41,394 bases of DNA from an uncultured Muribaculaceae bacterium (GCA_910587075.1 CAJUKE010000020.1:17281-58674), one strand, 5' to 3'; counted from the stretch's first letter, positions 17,581 to 26,515 are shown. The notes: a model not told the origin generated them from the letters alone. A program made the numbers and translations.

Positions 17581-18906
17581 ATGAAGAAATACCTACGCCT
17601 CTCTCTGCTTGTTTCCGCGATCGCGTGTGCCCCCCTCCTGGGTGGCGCGCAGGAATTTTCCAGCGCCAACATTATGGGGCAGTCAGAGAAGGTAGCCTCC
17701 TATTTCATAAGGAATTACCCCGACGTGGGGGCCAAAAGCTACGTCGGCGGCAAGGAGCGTAACAGCAAAATATGGACCCGCGGCGTGTTCTACGAGGGGC
17801 TGATGAACATCTACCGCGAGGATCCGCGGGAGGAGTGGCTCAAATACGCCCTCGACTGGGGCGAGTTCCACAAATGGGTCAGCAGCTCCAACACCGAGGC
17901 CAAGAAGCACAACGCCGACTACCAGTGCTGCGGCCAGACCTATCTCGAACTCTACAAGCTCGACCCGCGCCCCGAGCGGATGGAGCATATAAAGATGCGC
18001 ATCGACGCGATGATCGCCTCGGAGCGCGTGAACTACTGGACCTGGGTCGACGCCATTCAGATGAGCATGCCCGTGATCGCCCTGTTGGGCGACATCACCG
18101 GCGACACCTCCTACTGGGAGTATATGTACGACGCGTATATGTACACCCGCGACGAGCAGGGGGGCTCGAAGAAGGGTGGGGGCGAGCCGCTCCTCAACGA
18201 GACCACCGGCCTTTGGTACCGCGACGCCGGGTTCGACCCTCCCTACCGCGACCTCACCGAGCCTGACAAGGACTGCTACTGGAGCCGCGGCAACGGTTGG
18301 GTGTATATGGCCCTGGCGAGGGTGCTCCAGTTCACTCCCGCCGACGAGCCGCACCGCGACCAATATATAAATGACTTCAAACTGATGAGCCGCGGGCTGC
18401 TCGAATGCCAGCGCCCCGACGGCTCATGGAACGTGAGCCTCGCCGCGCCTACCAATTTCGGCTCCGCGGGGAGCGAGGGGCCGGAGATTACCGGCACGTC
18501 GCTCTTCGTCGGCGGCATGGCCTGGGGCGTGCGCGAGGGGCTCCTCGACGCCGAGACATATATGCCGGCCATCGAGAAGGGGTGGGCGTCGATGGCGCGT
18601 GCCGTGCATCAGGACACCGGCTTCGTGGGGTATCTCCAGGGCACCGGCTCGAAGCCCGAGGATGGCGGCCCGATCACCTACGACTCGGTGCCCGACTTCG
18701 AGGATTTCGGCTACGGTTGCTGGCTCTGGGGCGCGGCCGAGGCCCACGCCCTCGCAACCTCGCTGGAGAACCCCTCGGGTGTTGAGAATGTGGCTGTCGA
18801 CTGCGCGGAGAGCTCCTCCGCGATATACGACCTACAGGGGCGCCCCGTGGCGGAACCCCGGCCCGGCACACTGTACATCCGCGACCGCCGCGTGGCGCGT
18901 TTCTGA
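17581..18906 (+). CDS. Glycoside hydrolase family 88/105 (unsaturated rhamnogalacturonyl hydrolase-like)
   Basis: Enzymes of this clan remove the unsaturated uronic acid left by polysaccharide lyases, using a hydration mechanism. A signal peptide is clear (residues 1-22, ending GGAQ). The (alpha/alpha)6 barrel shows family landmarks: TRGVFYEGLM, HNADYQCCGQTYLELY, YWTWVDAIQMSMPV with the likely catalytic D157, YWSRGNGWVYMALARVL and GSWNVSL. After the barrel, about residues 410-441 form a short tail (IYDLQGRPVAEP, then GTLYIRDRRV) that looks like the C-terminal sorting or anchoring strands common on secreted Bacteroidales proteins. Homologues in this order act on pectin or host glycans; substrate here is not determined, and no lyase gene is nearby. 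Confidence 0.9.
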   Translation: MKKYLRLSLLVSAIACAPLLGGAQEFSSANIMGQSEKVASYFIRNYPDVGAKSYVGGKERNSKIWTRGVFYEGLMNIYREDPREEWLKYALDWGEFHKWVSSSNTEAKKHNADYQCCGQTYLELYKLDPRPERMEHIKMRIDAMIASERVNYWTWVDAIQMSMPVIALLGDITGDTSYWEYMYDAYMYTRDEQGGSKKGGGEPLLNETTGLWYRDAGFDPPYRDLTEPDKDCYWSRGNGWVYMALARVLQFTPADEPHRDQYINDFKLMSRGLLECQRPDGSWNVSLAAPTNFGSAGSEGPEITGTSLFVGGMAWGVREGLLDAETYMPAIEKGWASMARAVHQDTGFVGYLQGTGSKPEDGGPITYDSVPDFEDFGYGCWLWGAAEAHALATSLENPSGVENVAVDCAESSSAIYDLQGRPVAEPRPGTLYIRDRRVARF

Positions 18907-18950
18907 CTTGTCAATAGTTTGTTTAGCAACCTCATAGCCCTCCAAAAAGT

Positions 18951-20492
18951 ATGATTGTAAAGACCTATGCCGCCGCCCTCCAGGGGATCGACGCCATCCC
19001 CGTGACCATCGAGACCCTGCTCGACAGCGGGTTTATGCTCACGATGGTGGGGCTCCCCGACACGGCGGTCAAGGAGAGCGCCGAGCGAGTGTCGTCGGCC
19101 ATCAACGTGAGCGGTTTCGGCTTCCCACGCAAGAAGGTGGTGATCAACCTCGCCCCGGCTGATGTGCGCAAGGAGGGTTCGGCCTACGACCTGCCGATCG
19201 CCGCGGGTATCGTCGCCGCCGACGGCAAGATCAAGCCCGACCATTTGGGTGAGTTCCTGATGATCGGGGAGCTGTCGCTCGACGGGTCGCTGCTCCCGGT
19301 AAAGGGGGTGCTCCCGATGGCCATCATGGCCCGCAAGCTGGGGTACCGGGGCATGATCGTGCCGAAAGCAAACGCGCTGGAGGCCGCGGTGGTCAACAAC
19401 CTGGAGGTCTACGGCTGCTCGAATTTTGCGGAGGTGGCCGGGTTTCTCAATGATTCGGTGGCTCTGACCCCCACGGTGGTCAACACCCGCGAGGAGTTTT
19501 CCAAGGCTTACGCGTCGTTCCCCTACGACTTCGCCGACGTAAAGGGGCAGCAGGGGGTCAAGCGCGCCTTCGAGGTGGCTTGCGCCGGGGGGCACAACAT
19601 ACTGCTCGTGGGGCCTCCGGGGTCCGGCAAGTCGATGATGGCCAAGCGCCTGCCGTCGATACTCCCGCCGCTGTCGCTGGCCGAGGCGCTGGAAACAACC
19701 AAGATACACTCCGTGGCCGGGAAACTGAAAGGGGGCTCGATGCTGATGACCTCGCGGCCGTTCCGCTCGCCGCACCACACGATTTCGCCAGTGGCGCTCG
19801 TGGGGGGTGGCGCGAACCCCGTGCCGGGCGAGATTTCGCTGGCCCACAACGGGGTGCTTTTCCTCGACGAGTTCCCTGAATTTTCGCGGTCGGTACTGGA
19901 GGTTATGCGCCAGCCGCTGGAGGACCGCCATATAAACATATCGCGCGCGAAATACTCCATCGACTACCCCGCGGGCTTCATGCTCGTGGCCTCGATGAAC
20001 CCCTGCCCCTGCGGCTACTATAACCACCCCACCAAGGAGTGTACCTGCTCGCAAACCCAGGTGCAGCGCTACCTGAGCCGCATTTCCGGGCCGCTGCTCG
20101 ACCGCATCGACCTGCAGGTGGAGATTATGCCGGTGCCGTTCGCCGAGCTTCGCGAGCTGGAGCCGGGGGAGAGTTCGGAGTCGATACGCGAAAGGGTGGT
20201 GCGGGCACGCGCGGCGCAGGCCGCCCGCTTCGCCGACGACCCGGCGACCCACTGCAACGCGCAGATGAGCCCCGCGCAACTGGCCCGCTATGCCCGTCCG
20301 ACCGACGAGGCTATGGCCATTCTCGAAAAGGCGATGGTGAAATACGATATGAGCGCCCGAGCCTACGACCGCATACTGAAGGTGGCCCGCACGGTGGCCG
20401 ACCTCGACGGCGCGGCGGAGATAGGCCCGGCGCATATCCGCGAGGCCATCTCCTACCGCACCCTCGACCGCTCTACCTGGGGGTTGAAATAA
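18951..20492 (+). CDS. yifB: YifB/ComM family Mg-chelatase-like AAA+ ATPase
   Basis: ComM is a hexameric helicase that promotes branch migration during natural transformation in some bacteria; in Bacteroidota the role is unproven. Order of parts: an N-terminal Lon-type ribosomal S5-like domain (about residues 20-170, with VGLPDTAVKESAERV), the AAA+ core with Walker A GPPGSGKSMMAKR and Walker B LFLDEFPEF, a zinc-like cluster (NPCPCGYYNH with ECTCS, about 345-365), and a C-terminal lid (LDRIDLQVEI onward). Length (513 aa) is normal. Its 3' end overlaps that of ribF by 20 bp on the opposite strand, with no terminator visible between them. Confidence 0.95.
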   Translation: MIVKTYAAALQGIDAIPVTIETLLDSGFMLTMVGLPDTAVKESAERVSSAINVSGFGFPRKKVVINLAPADVRKEGSAYDLPIAAGIVAADGKIKPDHLGEFLMIGELSLDGSLLPVKGVLPMAIMARKLGYRGMIVPKANALEAAVVNNLEVYGCSNFAEVAGFLNDSVALTPTVVNTREEFSKAYASFPYDFADVKGQQGVKRAFEVACAGGHNILLVGPPGSGKSMMAKRLPSILPPLSLAEALETTKIHSVAGKLKGGSMLMTSRPFRSPHHTISPVALVGGGANPVPGEISLAHNGVLFLDEFPEFSRSVLEVMRQPLEDRHINISRAKYSIDYPAGFMLVASMNPCPCGYYNHPTKECTCSQTQVQRYLSRISGPLLDRIDLQVEIMPVPFAELRELEPGESSESIRERVVRARAAQAARFADDPATHCNAQMSPAQLARYARPTDEAMAILEKAMVKYDMSARAYDRILKVARTVADLDGAAEIGPAHIREAISYRTLDRSTWGLK

Positions 20493-21411
20493 CGGCGAGG
20501 GCGGCGTCGCGGTCCAGCGAGAGCTGTGCGCGGAGCGCCTCGGTGGTCGCGAAGCGGCGTTCGGAGCGGAGGCGTTCTATAAAGTAAAGAGTGACCTCGG
20601 TGTCATATAGGTCGGTACCCTCTGGGAGGCCGATCAGATGCGCCTCTACCGAGATGGGCGCTCCGGGAGCGTCGACCGTCGGCCGGCGCCCGATGTTGAC
20701 CATCGCGGGGTAAGTGCCATCCTTTGACTCGGCGCGGGCGGCGTAGACCCCGGGTGCCGGGATAAGGGCACCGGAGGAGATAGCGAGGTTGGCCGTCGGG
20801 AATCCGAGAGTGCGCCCCAGCGCTTTCCCCTTTATCACCCATCCTGTAATCGAGAAGGGCCGGCCGAGCATTTCCGCCGCGGCGGTAACGTCGCCATCGG
20901 CTATAAGAGAGCGTATTTTCGAGGAGCACACACCCTTCTCCGCGGGGAGTTCTCGGGCCTGTATGATGGCGATTCCAACCTTGTCGGCCAGCGCTTTATA
21001 TTCATCGAAGTCGGATGGAGCGTCATGGCCGAAGCGGTTGTTGAACCCCATTAGGAGTGCCCTCACCCCGAAGCGGTCGCGGAGCATCGCCAGGAAGTCG
21101 GCGGCGGAGGTCTCGCGGAGCTCCCTGTCGAAATTCATCATCAGAATCTCGTCGCCTGAGAACCCTTCGGCCCCTATCGCCTTGGCCTTTTCGAAGGTGT
21201 GGTATATGAGCTTGGGGGCGCGTTCGGGGGCTATCACACTCAGGGGGTGGTTGGCGAAGGTGATCACCAACGGTTTCAGCGAGTGCTCGGCGGCGTGGAG
21301 CCGAAGCTGGCGCAGGAGGTAGCGGTGCCCTTCGTGGACGCCGTCGAACATCCCAACCACGGCTATGCGGCCCAATCCGGGTGTCGGGGGCATCAGTCCT
21401 ACAGGCATCAT
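20473..21411 (-). CDS. ribF: Bifunctional riboflavin kinase/FAD synthetase
   Basis: Converts riboflavin to FMN and then FAD. The N-terminal nucleotidyltransferase domain shows GMFDGVHEGH (about residues 21-30), GFNNRFG and the SSKIRSLIADGDV helix. The C-terminal flavokinase domain shows GKALGRTLGFPTANL and NIGRRPTV. The frame is open far upstream, but the ATG at 21411 overlaps the stop of the HAD gene (ATGA), gives the expected length of 312 residues and was chosen. It is the last gene of the folB operon and ends within the 3' end of yifB. Confidence 0.96.
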   Translation of the reverse strand: MMPVGLMPPTPGLGRIAVVGMFDGVHEGHRYLLRQLRLHAAEHSLKPLVITFANHPLSVIAPERAPKLIYHTFEKAKAIGAEGFSGDEILMMNFDRELRETSAADFLAMLRDRFGVRALLMGFNNRFGHDAPSDFDEYKALADKVGIAIIQARELPAEKGVCSSKIRSLIADGDVTAAAEMLGRPFSITGWVIKGKALGRTLGFPTANLAISSGALIPAPGVYAARAESKDGTYPAMVNIGRRPTVDAPGAPISVEAHLIGLPEGTDLYDTEVTLYFIERLRSERRFATTEALRAQLSLDRDAALAVISTPR

Positions 21412-22022
21412 TCCTTTATGGGTATGAGGTCGATGAAGCCGGAGTCCTGGGTGACGTGGGCGGTCTTGAAGCCGAGCTCGGAGGCGGCGCGGCAGTTGGC
21501 TGCCGAGTCGTCGAGGAAGAGGGTTTCGGCGGGTTCGAGGTTGAAGCGGCGGGCTGCCTCGAGGAATATCTCGGGGCGCGGCTTGCAGCACTTCACGTCG
21601 AAGGAGGTCACGCAGCCGTCGAAATAGTAGGGTAGGTCGTGGCCGTCCTTGTCGAACTCCCTCACGATGAACTGCTCCCACATTATGGGGTTGGTGTTGG
21701 AGAGCATGTATATCGGGTAGTGGCGGTGGAGCTGTTCGAGCTGGCGGAGGCGCTCCTCGGGTATGCCGATGAGGAAGCGGAGCAGCGCCCGGTCGATCTG
21801 CTCGTCGGTTACGGTCACGGGGATGAGCTTGCGTATCTCGTCGCGGAACTCGGCGGGGCTTATCGCCCCCTCTTCGAGCTTCAGGAAGGGGCCTTTCTGC
21901 GAGAAGTCGCCGAGAAACGCCTCGGGGTCGGGCATGCCGATGGCGCGGAACGCTTCGACGCAACGCTCGCGGCGGATGTCCATGATCACGCCGCCGAGGT
22001 CAAACAAAAGGGCTTTTATCAT
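21408..22022 (-). CDS. HAD family hydrolase (phosphatase, subfamily I)
   Basis: A haloacid dehalogenase-type phosphatase of 204 residues. Motif I is FDLGGVIMDI with both catalytic aspartates, motif II is the Ser/Thr of MLSNTNP, motif III the lysine in CCKPRPEIF, and motif IV the acidic pair LFLDDS. The cap is helical, as in the YihX/2-haloacid dehalogenase group. The ATG at 22022 starts the motif I strand directly; the frame extending upstream overlaps the next gene and is not used. It is 17 bp after the O-methyltransferase gene and coupled to ribF. FMN phosphatases of this family exist, so action on flavin intermediates is possible, but the substrate is unknown. Confidence 0.9.
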   Translation of the reverse strand: MIKALLFDLGGVIMDIRRERCVEAFRAIGMPDPEAFLGDFSQKGPFLKLEEGAISPAEFRDEIRKLIPVTVTDEQIDRALLRFLIGIPEERLRQLEQLHRHYPIYMLSNTNPIMWEQFIVREFDKDGHDLPYYFDGCVTSFDVKCCKPRPEIFLEAARRFNLEPAETLFLDDSAANCRAASELGFKTAHVTQDSGFIDLIPIKE

Positions 22023-22039
22023 AAGGTAGTCGTATGCGG

Positions 22040-22678
22040 TTATTTTTTCTTCTGGATAAGGGTGAGGCCGTCGCGCAGGGGGAGGATCACCGTCAGGAGC
22101 GAGGGGTCGGCGCCCACGGCATCGTTGAAGCGGCGTATTCCGGCGGTTTGCGGGTCGGGCTTGGCCTGCGGGTCGGCCACCTTGCCGTCCCAAAGGGTGT
22201 TGTCGGCAAGGATGAAGCCTCCAGGGGCCACGAGTGGTAGCACCGCGCGGAAGGTTTCGAGGTAGCGGCGCTTGTCGGCGTCCATAAACACCAGTTGGAA
22301 ACTCTCCGGGGGGAACGAGGGGAGGAGCCGCTCGGCGTCGGCTATATGGAGGTTGATTTTCGCCCCGAGGGGCTCGGCGGCGAAGAGGCGGCGCAGCCGG
22401 GGTTCCATCTCGTCGTCGATCTCGATGGTGTCGAGGGTCGAGCCCTCGGGGAGCCCCTCGGCGATGCAGAGGGCCGAATATCCGGCGTAGGTGCCTATTT
22501 CGAGGGCGCGGGCGGGGGCCACCATCGACGTGAGGAGCGTCAGGAGGCGCCCCTGCAGGTGGCCGGAGCACATACGGGGGTAGAGGCAGCGGAGGTTGAT
22601 GTCGCGCCGCAGGGCGGCCAGGCGCTCCGGCTCGGGGCTTACGCGTGATTCGATGTAGCTTTCGAGGTCTTCAGTCAT
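22040..22678 (-). CDS. Class I SAM-dependent O-methyltransferase
   Basis: A catechol/caffeoyl-CoA-type O-methyltransferase of 212 residues. The SAM-binding motif ALEIGTYAGYSAL (about 57-70), the acidic end of strand 2 (DTIEIDDEME), and the metal-binding region VFMDADKRRYLE with ADNTLWDG are present. Bacteroidota homologues are annotated as O-methyltransferases without known substrates. The 45 bp gap before it, up to aroQ, is almost entirely copy 4 of the GNRA-hairpin repeat, which therefore supplies the upstream half of its ribosome entry region. Confidence 0.9.
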   Translation of the reverse strand: MTEDLESYIESRVSPEPERLAALRRDINLRCLYPRMCSGHLQGRLLTLLTSMVAPARALEIGTYAGYSALCIAEGLPEGSTLDTIEIDDEMEPRLRRLFAAEPLGAKINLHIADAERLLPSFPPESFQLVFMDADKRRYLETFRAVLPLVAPGGFILADNTLWDGKVADPQAKPDPQTAGIRRFNDAVGADPSLLTVILPLRDGLTLIQKKK

Positions 22679-22687
22679 TGGTCGGTG

Positions 22688-22713
22688 TCTTCGCTCGGCT
22701 TTCGCCTCGCCAC
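22688..22713 (-). repeat. GNRA-hairpin repeat, copy 4, in the aroQ/O-methyltransferase gap
   Basis: The minus strand has GCGAGGCGAAAGCCGAGC followed by GAAG. It differs from copies 1 and 2 by one base in the tetraloop (GAAA for GGAA) and one indel. It lies 10 bp from the start codon of the O-methyltransferase gene and 10 bp from the aroQ stop. Confidence 0.8.
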
Positions 22714-22723
22714 TGTCGCGGGG

Positions 22724-23146
22724 TCAGAGCAGGGCCTCGATGGCGAGGCGGTAGCTGTCGAGGCCGAATCCGGCGATGGTGCCGCGGCAGGCGGCGGCTA
22801 TCATTGAGCGGTGGCGCTCGGGCTCGCGGGCGGCGGTGTTGGAGATGTGTACCTCGACCACCGGGGTCTCCACGGCGCGTATGGCGTCGGCTATGGCCAG
22901 GGAGGTGTGGGTGTAGGCCCCGGCGTTGAGCACTATGCCGTTCACCTCGGGGTCGAACCCGGCGCGGTGTATGGCGTCGATGATGTCACCCTCGTGGTTG
23001 CTCTGTATGTAGTCGAGGTCGAGCGAGGGGTAGTCGGCGGCAAGGGCCTTGAGAAAGTCCTCCATGGTGACGCGCCCGTAGATGGCCGGTTCGCGCACAC
23101 CGAGGAGGTTGAGGTTGGGGCCGTTGATAATCAGTATTCTGCTCAT
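22724..23146 (-). CDS. aroQ: 3-dehydroquinate dehydratase, type II
   Basis: Third step of the shikimate pathway: 3-dehydroquinate to 3-dehydroshikimate. The 140-residue protein has all type II marks: NGPNLNLLG (about 7-15), the catalytic tyrosine in REPAIYG, NAGAYTHTSLAI and VEVHISN. The gene sits in the minus-strand metabolic operon, 21 bp after mrp. Confidence 0.97.
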   Translation of the reverse strand: MSRILIINGPNLNLLGVREPAIYGRVTMEDFLKALAADYPSLDLDYIQSNHEGDIIDAIHRAGFDPEVNGIVLNAGAYTHTSLAIADAIRAVETPVVEVHISNTAAREPERHRSMIAAACRGTIAGFGLDSYRLAIEALL

Positions 23147-23167
23147 CGCTGTCGGGGGGATGGCGGG

Positions 23168-24271
23168 TTATTTCTTCATCTCGACTTTGAGGGTCGGGGG
23201 GAGGGTCGCGTTGCGCTCACCCACGGCGTCGACCACTTCGCGGGCCAGGTGGATGAACTCGCGGGCGGCCACCGTCTCCTCCAGGGCGATGGGGGTTCCG
23301 GCGTCGCCGGCCTGCCCTACCGACATTACCAGCGGAATCTGGGCCAGGAGCCGCACGCCCATATCCTTGGCGAGCTTCGCGGCGCCCTCTTTGCCGAAAA
23401 TGTAATACTTCTCATCGGGGTGCTCGGCGGGGGTGAACCACGCCATGTTCTCCACGATGCCGAGGATGGGCACGTTCACCTTGTCGCCGATGAACATCGC
23501 GATACCCTTGCGGGCGTCGGCCAGTGCCACCTCCTGGGGGGTGCTTACGATTACCACGCCGGTGATGGCGAGGGTCTGCACCAGGGTCAGGTGTATGTCG
23601 GAGGTGCCCGGGGGCATATCGATCACGAAGTAGTCGAGGTCGCCCCAGTCGGCGTCGGTTATGAGCTGCTTGAGGGCGTTGGAGGCCATCGAGCCGCGCC
23701 AGAGCACGGGGGCGTTCCGGTCGACCAGGAAGCCGATCGAGAGGAGCTTCACGCCGTAGCGTTCGAGGGGTATGATGAGGTCGCGGCCGTCGACTTTGTG
23801 CATATAGAGCTCGGCGTCCTCCACGCCGAACATTTTGGGCATCGAGGGGCCGAAGATGTCGGCGTCGAGGAGCCCCACCTTGTAGCCCTCGCGGGCCAGG
23901 GCCACGGCCAGGTTGCTGGCCACGGTCGATTTCCCGACACCACCTTTGCCCGACGACACGCCGATGATGTTCTTGACGTTGGCCAGGGGCTTCACTGCGG
24001 GCTGGGGCGCGGCCACGCGGGTCTTCACGTTGATGTTACCCTTGATTTGCACCTCGGGCGAGATGTAGGTCGCGATGGCGGTTTCGGCGGCCTTCACGAT
24101 CGACTTGATGAAGGGGTCGGTGGGTCGGTCGAAAATCAGCGAGAAGGAAACCTTGTCGCCGTCGATGCGTATGTCGTCCTCGACCATTCCGGCCGAAACG
24201 ATGTCTTTGCCCGAGGCCGGGTATCGCACGTTGGCCAGGGCGTCGAGTATGAGTTTGGGGTAAAGGGTCAT
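23168..24271 (-). CDS. mrp: Mrp/NBP35 family Fe-S cluster carrier ATPase
   Basis: Apbc/Mrp proteins bind and deliver Fe-S clusters to apo-enzymes in the cytoplasm. The N-terminal MIP18/DUF59-type domain is visible (ILDALANVRYPASGKDIV), then a deviant Walker A GKGGVGKST (about residues 107-115) and the switch VIDMPPGTSD. The CxxC cluster motif usual in this family is not present in the expected C-terminal place (PAEHPDEKYYIFGKEG), an oddity shared with some homologues. The ATG at 24271 was selected because it overlaps the trmB stop (ATGA); the longer frame has no support. Length is 367 residues. Confidence 0.92.
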   Translation of the reverse strand: MTLYPKLILDALANVRYPASGKDIVSAGMVEDDIRIDGDKVSFSLIFDRPTDPFIKSIVKAAETAIATYISPEVQIKGNINVKTRVAAPQPAVKPLANVKNIIGVSSGKGGVGKSTVASNLAVALAREGYKVGLLDADIFGPSMPKMFGVEDAELYMHKVDGRDLIIPLERYGVKLLSIGFLVDRNAPVLWRGSMASNALKQLITDADWGDLDYFVIDMPPGTSDIHLTLVQTLAITGVVIVSTPQEVALADARKGIAMFIGDKVNVPILGIVENMAWFTPAEHPDEKYYIFGKEGAAKLAKDMGVRLLAQIPLVMSVGQAGDAGTPIALEETVAAREFIHLAREVVDAVGERNATLPPTLKVEMKK

Positions 24272-25068
24272 TGGTTGGGGGTTTCGTTGGTGTTCATTGT
24301 TTCGAGCACTCCGCGCGAGAAGCTGCGGTAGGTGTCGAGGGGTATGTCGACCTCCGGCTCCTTCAGCTCGGGGGAGCTGTGGAGGGGGAAGGCGAGGTAT
24401 TTTATGGAGAGTCCGCGGGCGAGCCACTGCTGCTCGTAGAAGGTGCGGATCTGCATTATGTCGGGGGTGACTCCCGGGGGGAGCGCCGACCCGGCCTCAA
24501 CGGATGCGTAGAGGTCGGCGGTGTCGGCCACCAGGGGTATGCCGTTGGCCAGGGCCATCTCGCGGGTGTAGGTGTATAGGAACGGCGAGTCGGTCTTGAG
24601 GTTCACCACGCCCCCCTCCTTCATAACCTTGCGGTAGAGGTTGAGGAAGTTGGTACCGGTGAGGCGCTTGCGGGCCTTCTTCATCTGCGGGTCGGGGAAG
24701 GTGATCCACAGGCGGTCAACCTCGCCCGGGGCGAAGAAGCGGTCGAGGAGCTCGATGTTGGTGCGGATGAAGGCGGCGTTAGTCAGCCCCAGGTCGCGGG
24801 CCTGGCAGGCGCCGGTCCACATACGGGCCCCCTTTATGTCGATGCCGATGAAGTTGCAGTCGGGAAACCGGCGGGCCAGCCCCACGGTGTATTCCCCCTT
24901 GCCGCAGCCGAGTTCGAGCACTATCGGGTTGTCGTTATGGAAGAACCGCTCTCTCCATTGGCCCCGCATGGGGAAACCTCCGGCGGCCTGGAGCTCGCCG
25001 TAGGGTGCCTGGAAAACGCAGTCGATGGTTTCCATCTCGCGGAATTTCTTTAACTTGTTCTTTCCCAT
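24268..25068 (-). CDS. trmB: tRNA (guanine-N7)-methyltransferase
   Basis: Methylates G46 of tRNAs using S-adenosylmethionine. The protein has the TrmB signatures: LELGCGKGEYTVGLA (SAM site, about residues 52-66), NFIGIDIKGARMW, and ITFPDPQMKKAR with the catalytic Asp. The C-terminal extension after about residue 200 (ALPPGVTPDIMQIRTFYEQQWL) is typical for this phylum. Length is 266 residues. It lies 15 bp after folB and is translationally coupled to mrp. Confidence 0.96.
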   Translation of the reverse strand: MGKNKLKKFREMETIDCVFQAPYGELQAAGGFPMRGQWRERFFHNDNPIVLELGCGKGEYTVGLARRFPDCNFIGIDIKGARMWTGACQARDLGLTNAAFIRTNIELLDRFFAPGEVDRLWITFPDPQMKKARKRLTGTNFLNLYRKVMKEGGVVNLKTDSPFLYTYTREMALANGIPLVADTADLYASVEAGSALPPGVTPDIMQIRTFYEQQWLARGLSIKYLAFPLHSSPELKEPEVDIPLDTYRSFSRGVLETMNTNETPNQ

Positions 25069-25083
25069 ATCTTGTTCGGAAGG

Positions 25084-25443
25084 TCAGTCCCATTCGATTA
25101 CCGCGGCGGTCTCGCCGACCACGCATGGCACCGGGGGTGTGAGTTTTGCTACTTTCACGAAACCCTCGCCGATTTCGGGGAACCGGCTGAGGATCGCCTG
25201 GCGTATGCGCCAGGCCGCGTGTTCGAGCAGGGCCGAGGGGATGGCCATCTGCCCCTGTATTATCTCGATTACTTCGGCGTAGTTGATCGCCATCGGCACC
25301 GTGTCGCTTTCGGCGACCCGTATGGAGGGGTAGGTCAGGCTGACCGTCACCTCGAACTCGTTGCCGACGACTCTCTCCTGGTCGCCAACGCCGTGGTAGG
25401 CGTAGATTTTCAAGCGGTTGACTTCTACTTTTCCTTTGATCAT
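25084..25443 (-). CDS. folB: Dihydroneopterin aldolase family protein
   Basis: FolB cleaves 7,8-dihydroneopterin to 6-hydroxymethyl-dihydropterin in folate synthesis. The 119 residues follow the T-fold pattern: NRLKIYAYHGVGDQER at the start, INYAEVIEIIQ in the middle and the lysine in KVAKLTPPVP near the end. It is the first gene of the operon running to ribF, 56 nt downstream of a clear -7 box. Confidence 0.92.
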   Translation of the reverse strand: MIKGKVEVNRLKIYAYHGVGDQERVVGNEFEVTVSLTYPSIRVAESDTVPMAINYAEVIEIIQGQMAIPSALLEHAAWRIRQAILSRFPEIGEGFVKVAKLTPPVPCVVGETAAVIEWD

Positions 25444-25498
25444 ACGCTATTTGCCGCAGTGGTAAGGGCCGTCGCGGGCCGTAATGCTAACAGTAAGG

Positions 25499-25506
25499 CA
25501 AAGTTA
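25499..25506 (-). promoter_or_regulatory. -7 promoter box of the folB-trmB-mrp-aroQ-OMT-HAD-ribF operon
   Basis: TAACTTTG on the minus strand is a perfect TAnnTTTG, the same octamer as in front of enolase. It is 56 nt from the folB start. No good -33 box is visible. Confidence 0.68.
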
Positions 25507-25615
25507 GTGATTTTTTCGGGGGAAAGGGGGCGGCGTTGGTGCTTTTTTTAGGGTTTCATTGCGACAGCTGCCATAATTGCCCTGGGTAACCTTTGCGTAT
25601 TCAGTGTAGGCAGTC

Positions 25616-26515
25616 CTAATATGATTGCCAAAGCGGCTCAGTTTTCCAGTTAATGGGAAAACCCATTGCTGCGACATCTGCGTTGGGATATCGAGCCAAC
25701 AATCGTTTTAAGTCCGATACGAAAGAATTGCGTGGATGTATGGCATTCTCAAGATATGCCAATACGCATAGCTGCGGATAGAGCTTTTGTGGCGCTGGCG
25801 CGAGGTTGTTGGTCCATAAGTGGGGCAGACGGACAGGCATCAGCGGAATGTTCGGAAAGTTCCTGTTCCATAGACGGGCATGGTGTGCCACAATATTTCT
25901 CAACACAGCCATACTCTTAATCCAGCTGTCGAGAAATTTGCGGTGTGGCAAGTTGAATTCAGAGGCGATTACTTTCTTTATCGCATTGTCGTTTAAGTTG
26001 AAGTAAAGTTTTGACAATGTGCCGAAAGTTACAACTTCGAGAGCCTTCCATGCCGGAGGAACATCGGGGACGGTATATTTGGCGAAATGGTCCTGTATAA
26101 AATCTTCGCGAGAACGGGCGATTTCAGCCTTTATATGTGCGAGATTTGAAGCGAACAAAGCGGAATTGGACGCCAATGATTGGTCGGTGAACCAAAACGC
26201 GCCATACTTCATCGACACATAGTGGATTACTTTAGTCCGTAATGCTATCTCAACGCTTTGAATCGCTGAGAAAAGTAGCGAGCGCAACTGCTTGTCAAAA
26301 TAATACAGGTCGACGGCATTCTCGAATGTGCTTCCCGGCTTGAAGCGATGGATGGTTTTGTCGGCTTCCATCGGACGCCAGTAGCTTGCCAGTCGGAAAT
26401 AACTGATAATGCCCAATTGCCGCACTGCGAAATCGGAGTCGTTGACAATCAGCCCTCGACTGCGCAAGATGCTTATCTGGTCATTATAGTCAATTGGTAG
26501 CTTGGAGTAATCCAC
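25616..26515 (-). CDS. Abi family protein (Abi_2, HEPN-type abortive infection)
   Basis: AbiD/AbiF-type proteins cause phage-triggered growth arrest; the family carries a HEPN RNase motif. Here the motif is RNIVAHHARLWNR (R-N-x3-H), and the N-terminal YSKLPIDYNDQISILRSRGL and FRLASYWRPM segments match Abi_2. The GTG at 26515 gives the usual family N-terminus (299 aa); a TTG at 26554 would add 13 residues. The gene is much richer in A+T than its neighbours and uses different codons (AAA, ATT, TTT, AGA), and it has no partner in its orientation, so it is probably acquired. No separate antitoxin gene is visible; the family can act alone. Confidence 0.9.
   Translation of the reverse strand: MDYSKLPIDYNDQISILRSRGLIVNDSDFAVRQLGIISYFRLASYWRPMEADKTIHRFKPGSTFENAVDLYYFDKQLRSLLFSAIQSVEIALRTKVIHYVSMKYGAFWFTDQSLASNSALFASNLAHIKAEIARSREDFIQDHFAKYTVPDVPPAWKALEVVTFGTLSKLYFNLNDNAIKKVIASEFNLPHRKFLDSWIKSMAVLRNIVAHHARLWNRNFPNIPLMPVRLPHLWTNNLAPAPQKLYPQLCVLAYLENAIHPRNSFVSDLKRLLARYPNADVAAMGFPINWKTEPLWQSY

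Noticed and set aside
21412..21963. An N-terminal extension of ribF to 21963
   Set aside because: The extra residues are Arg/Pro-rich shadow sequence opposite a confident HAD gene frame, and the ATGA overlap marks the true start.
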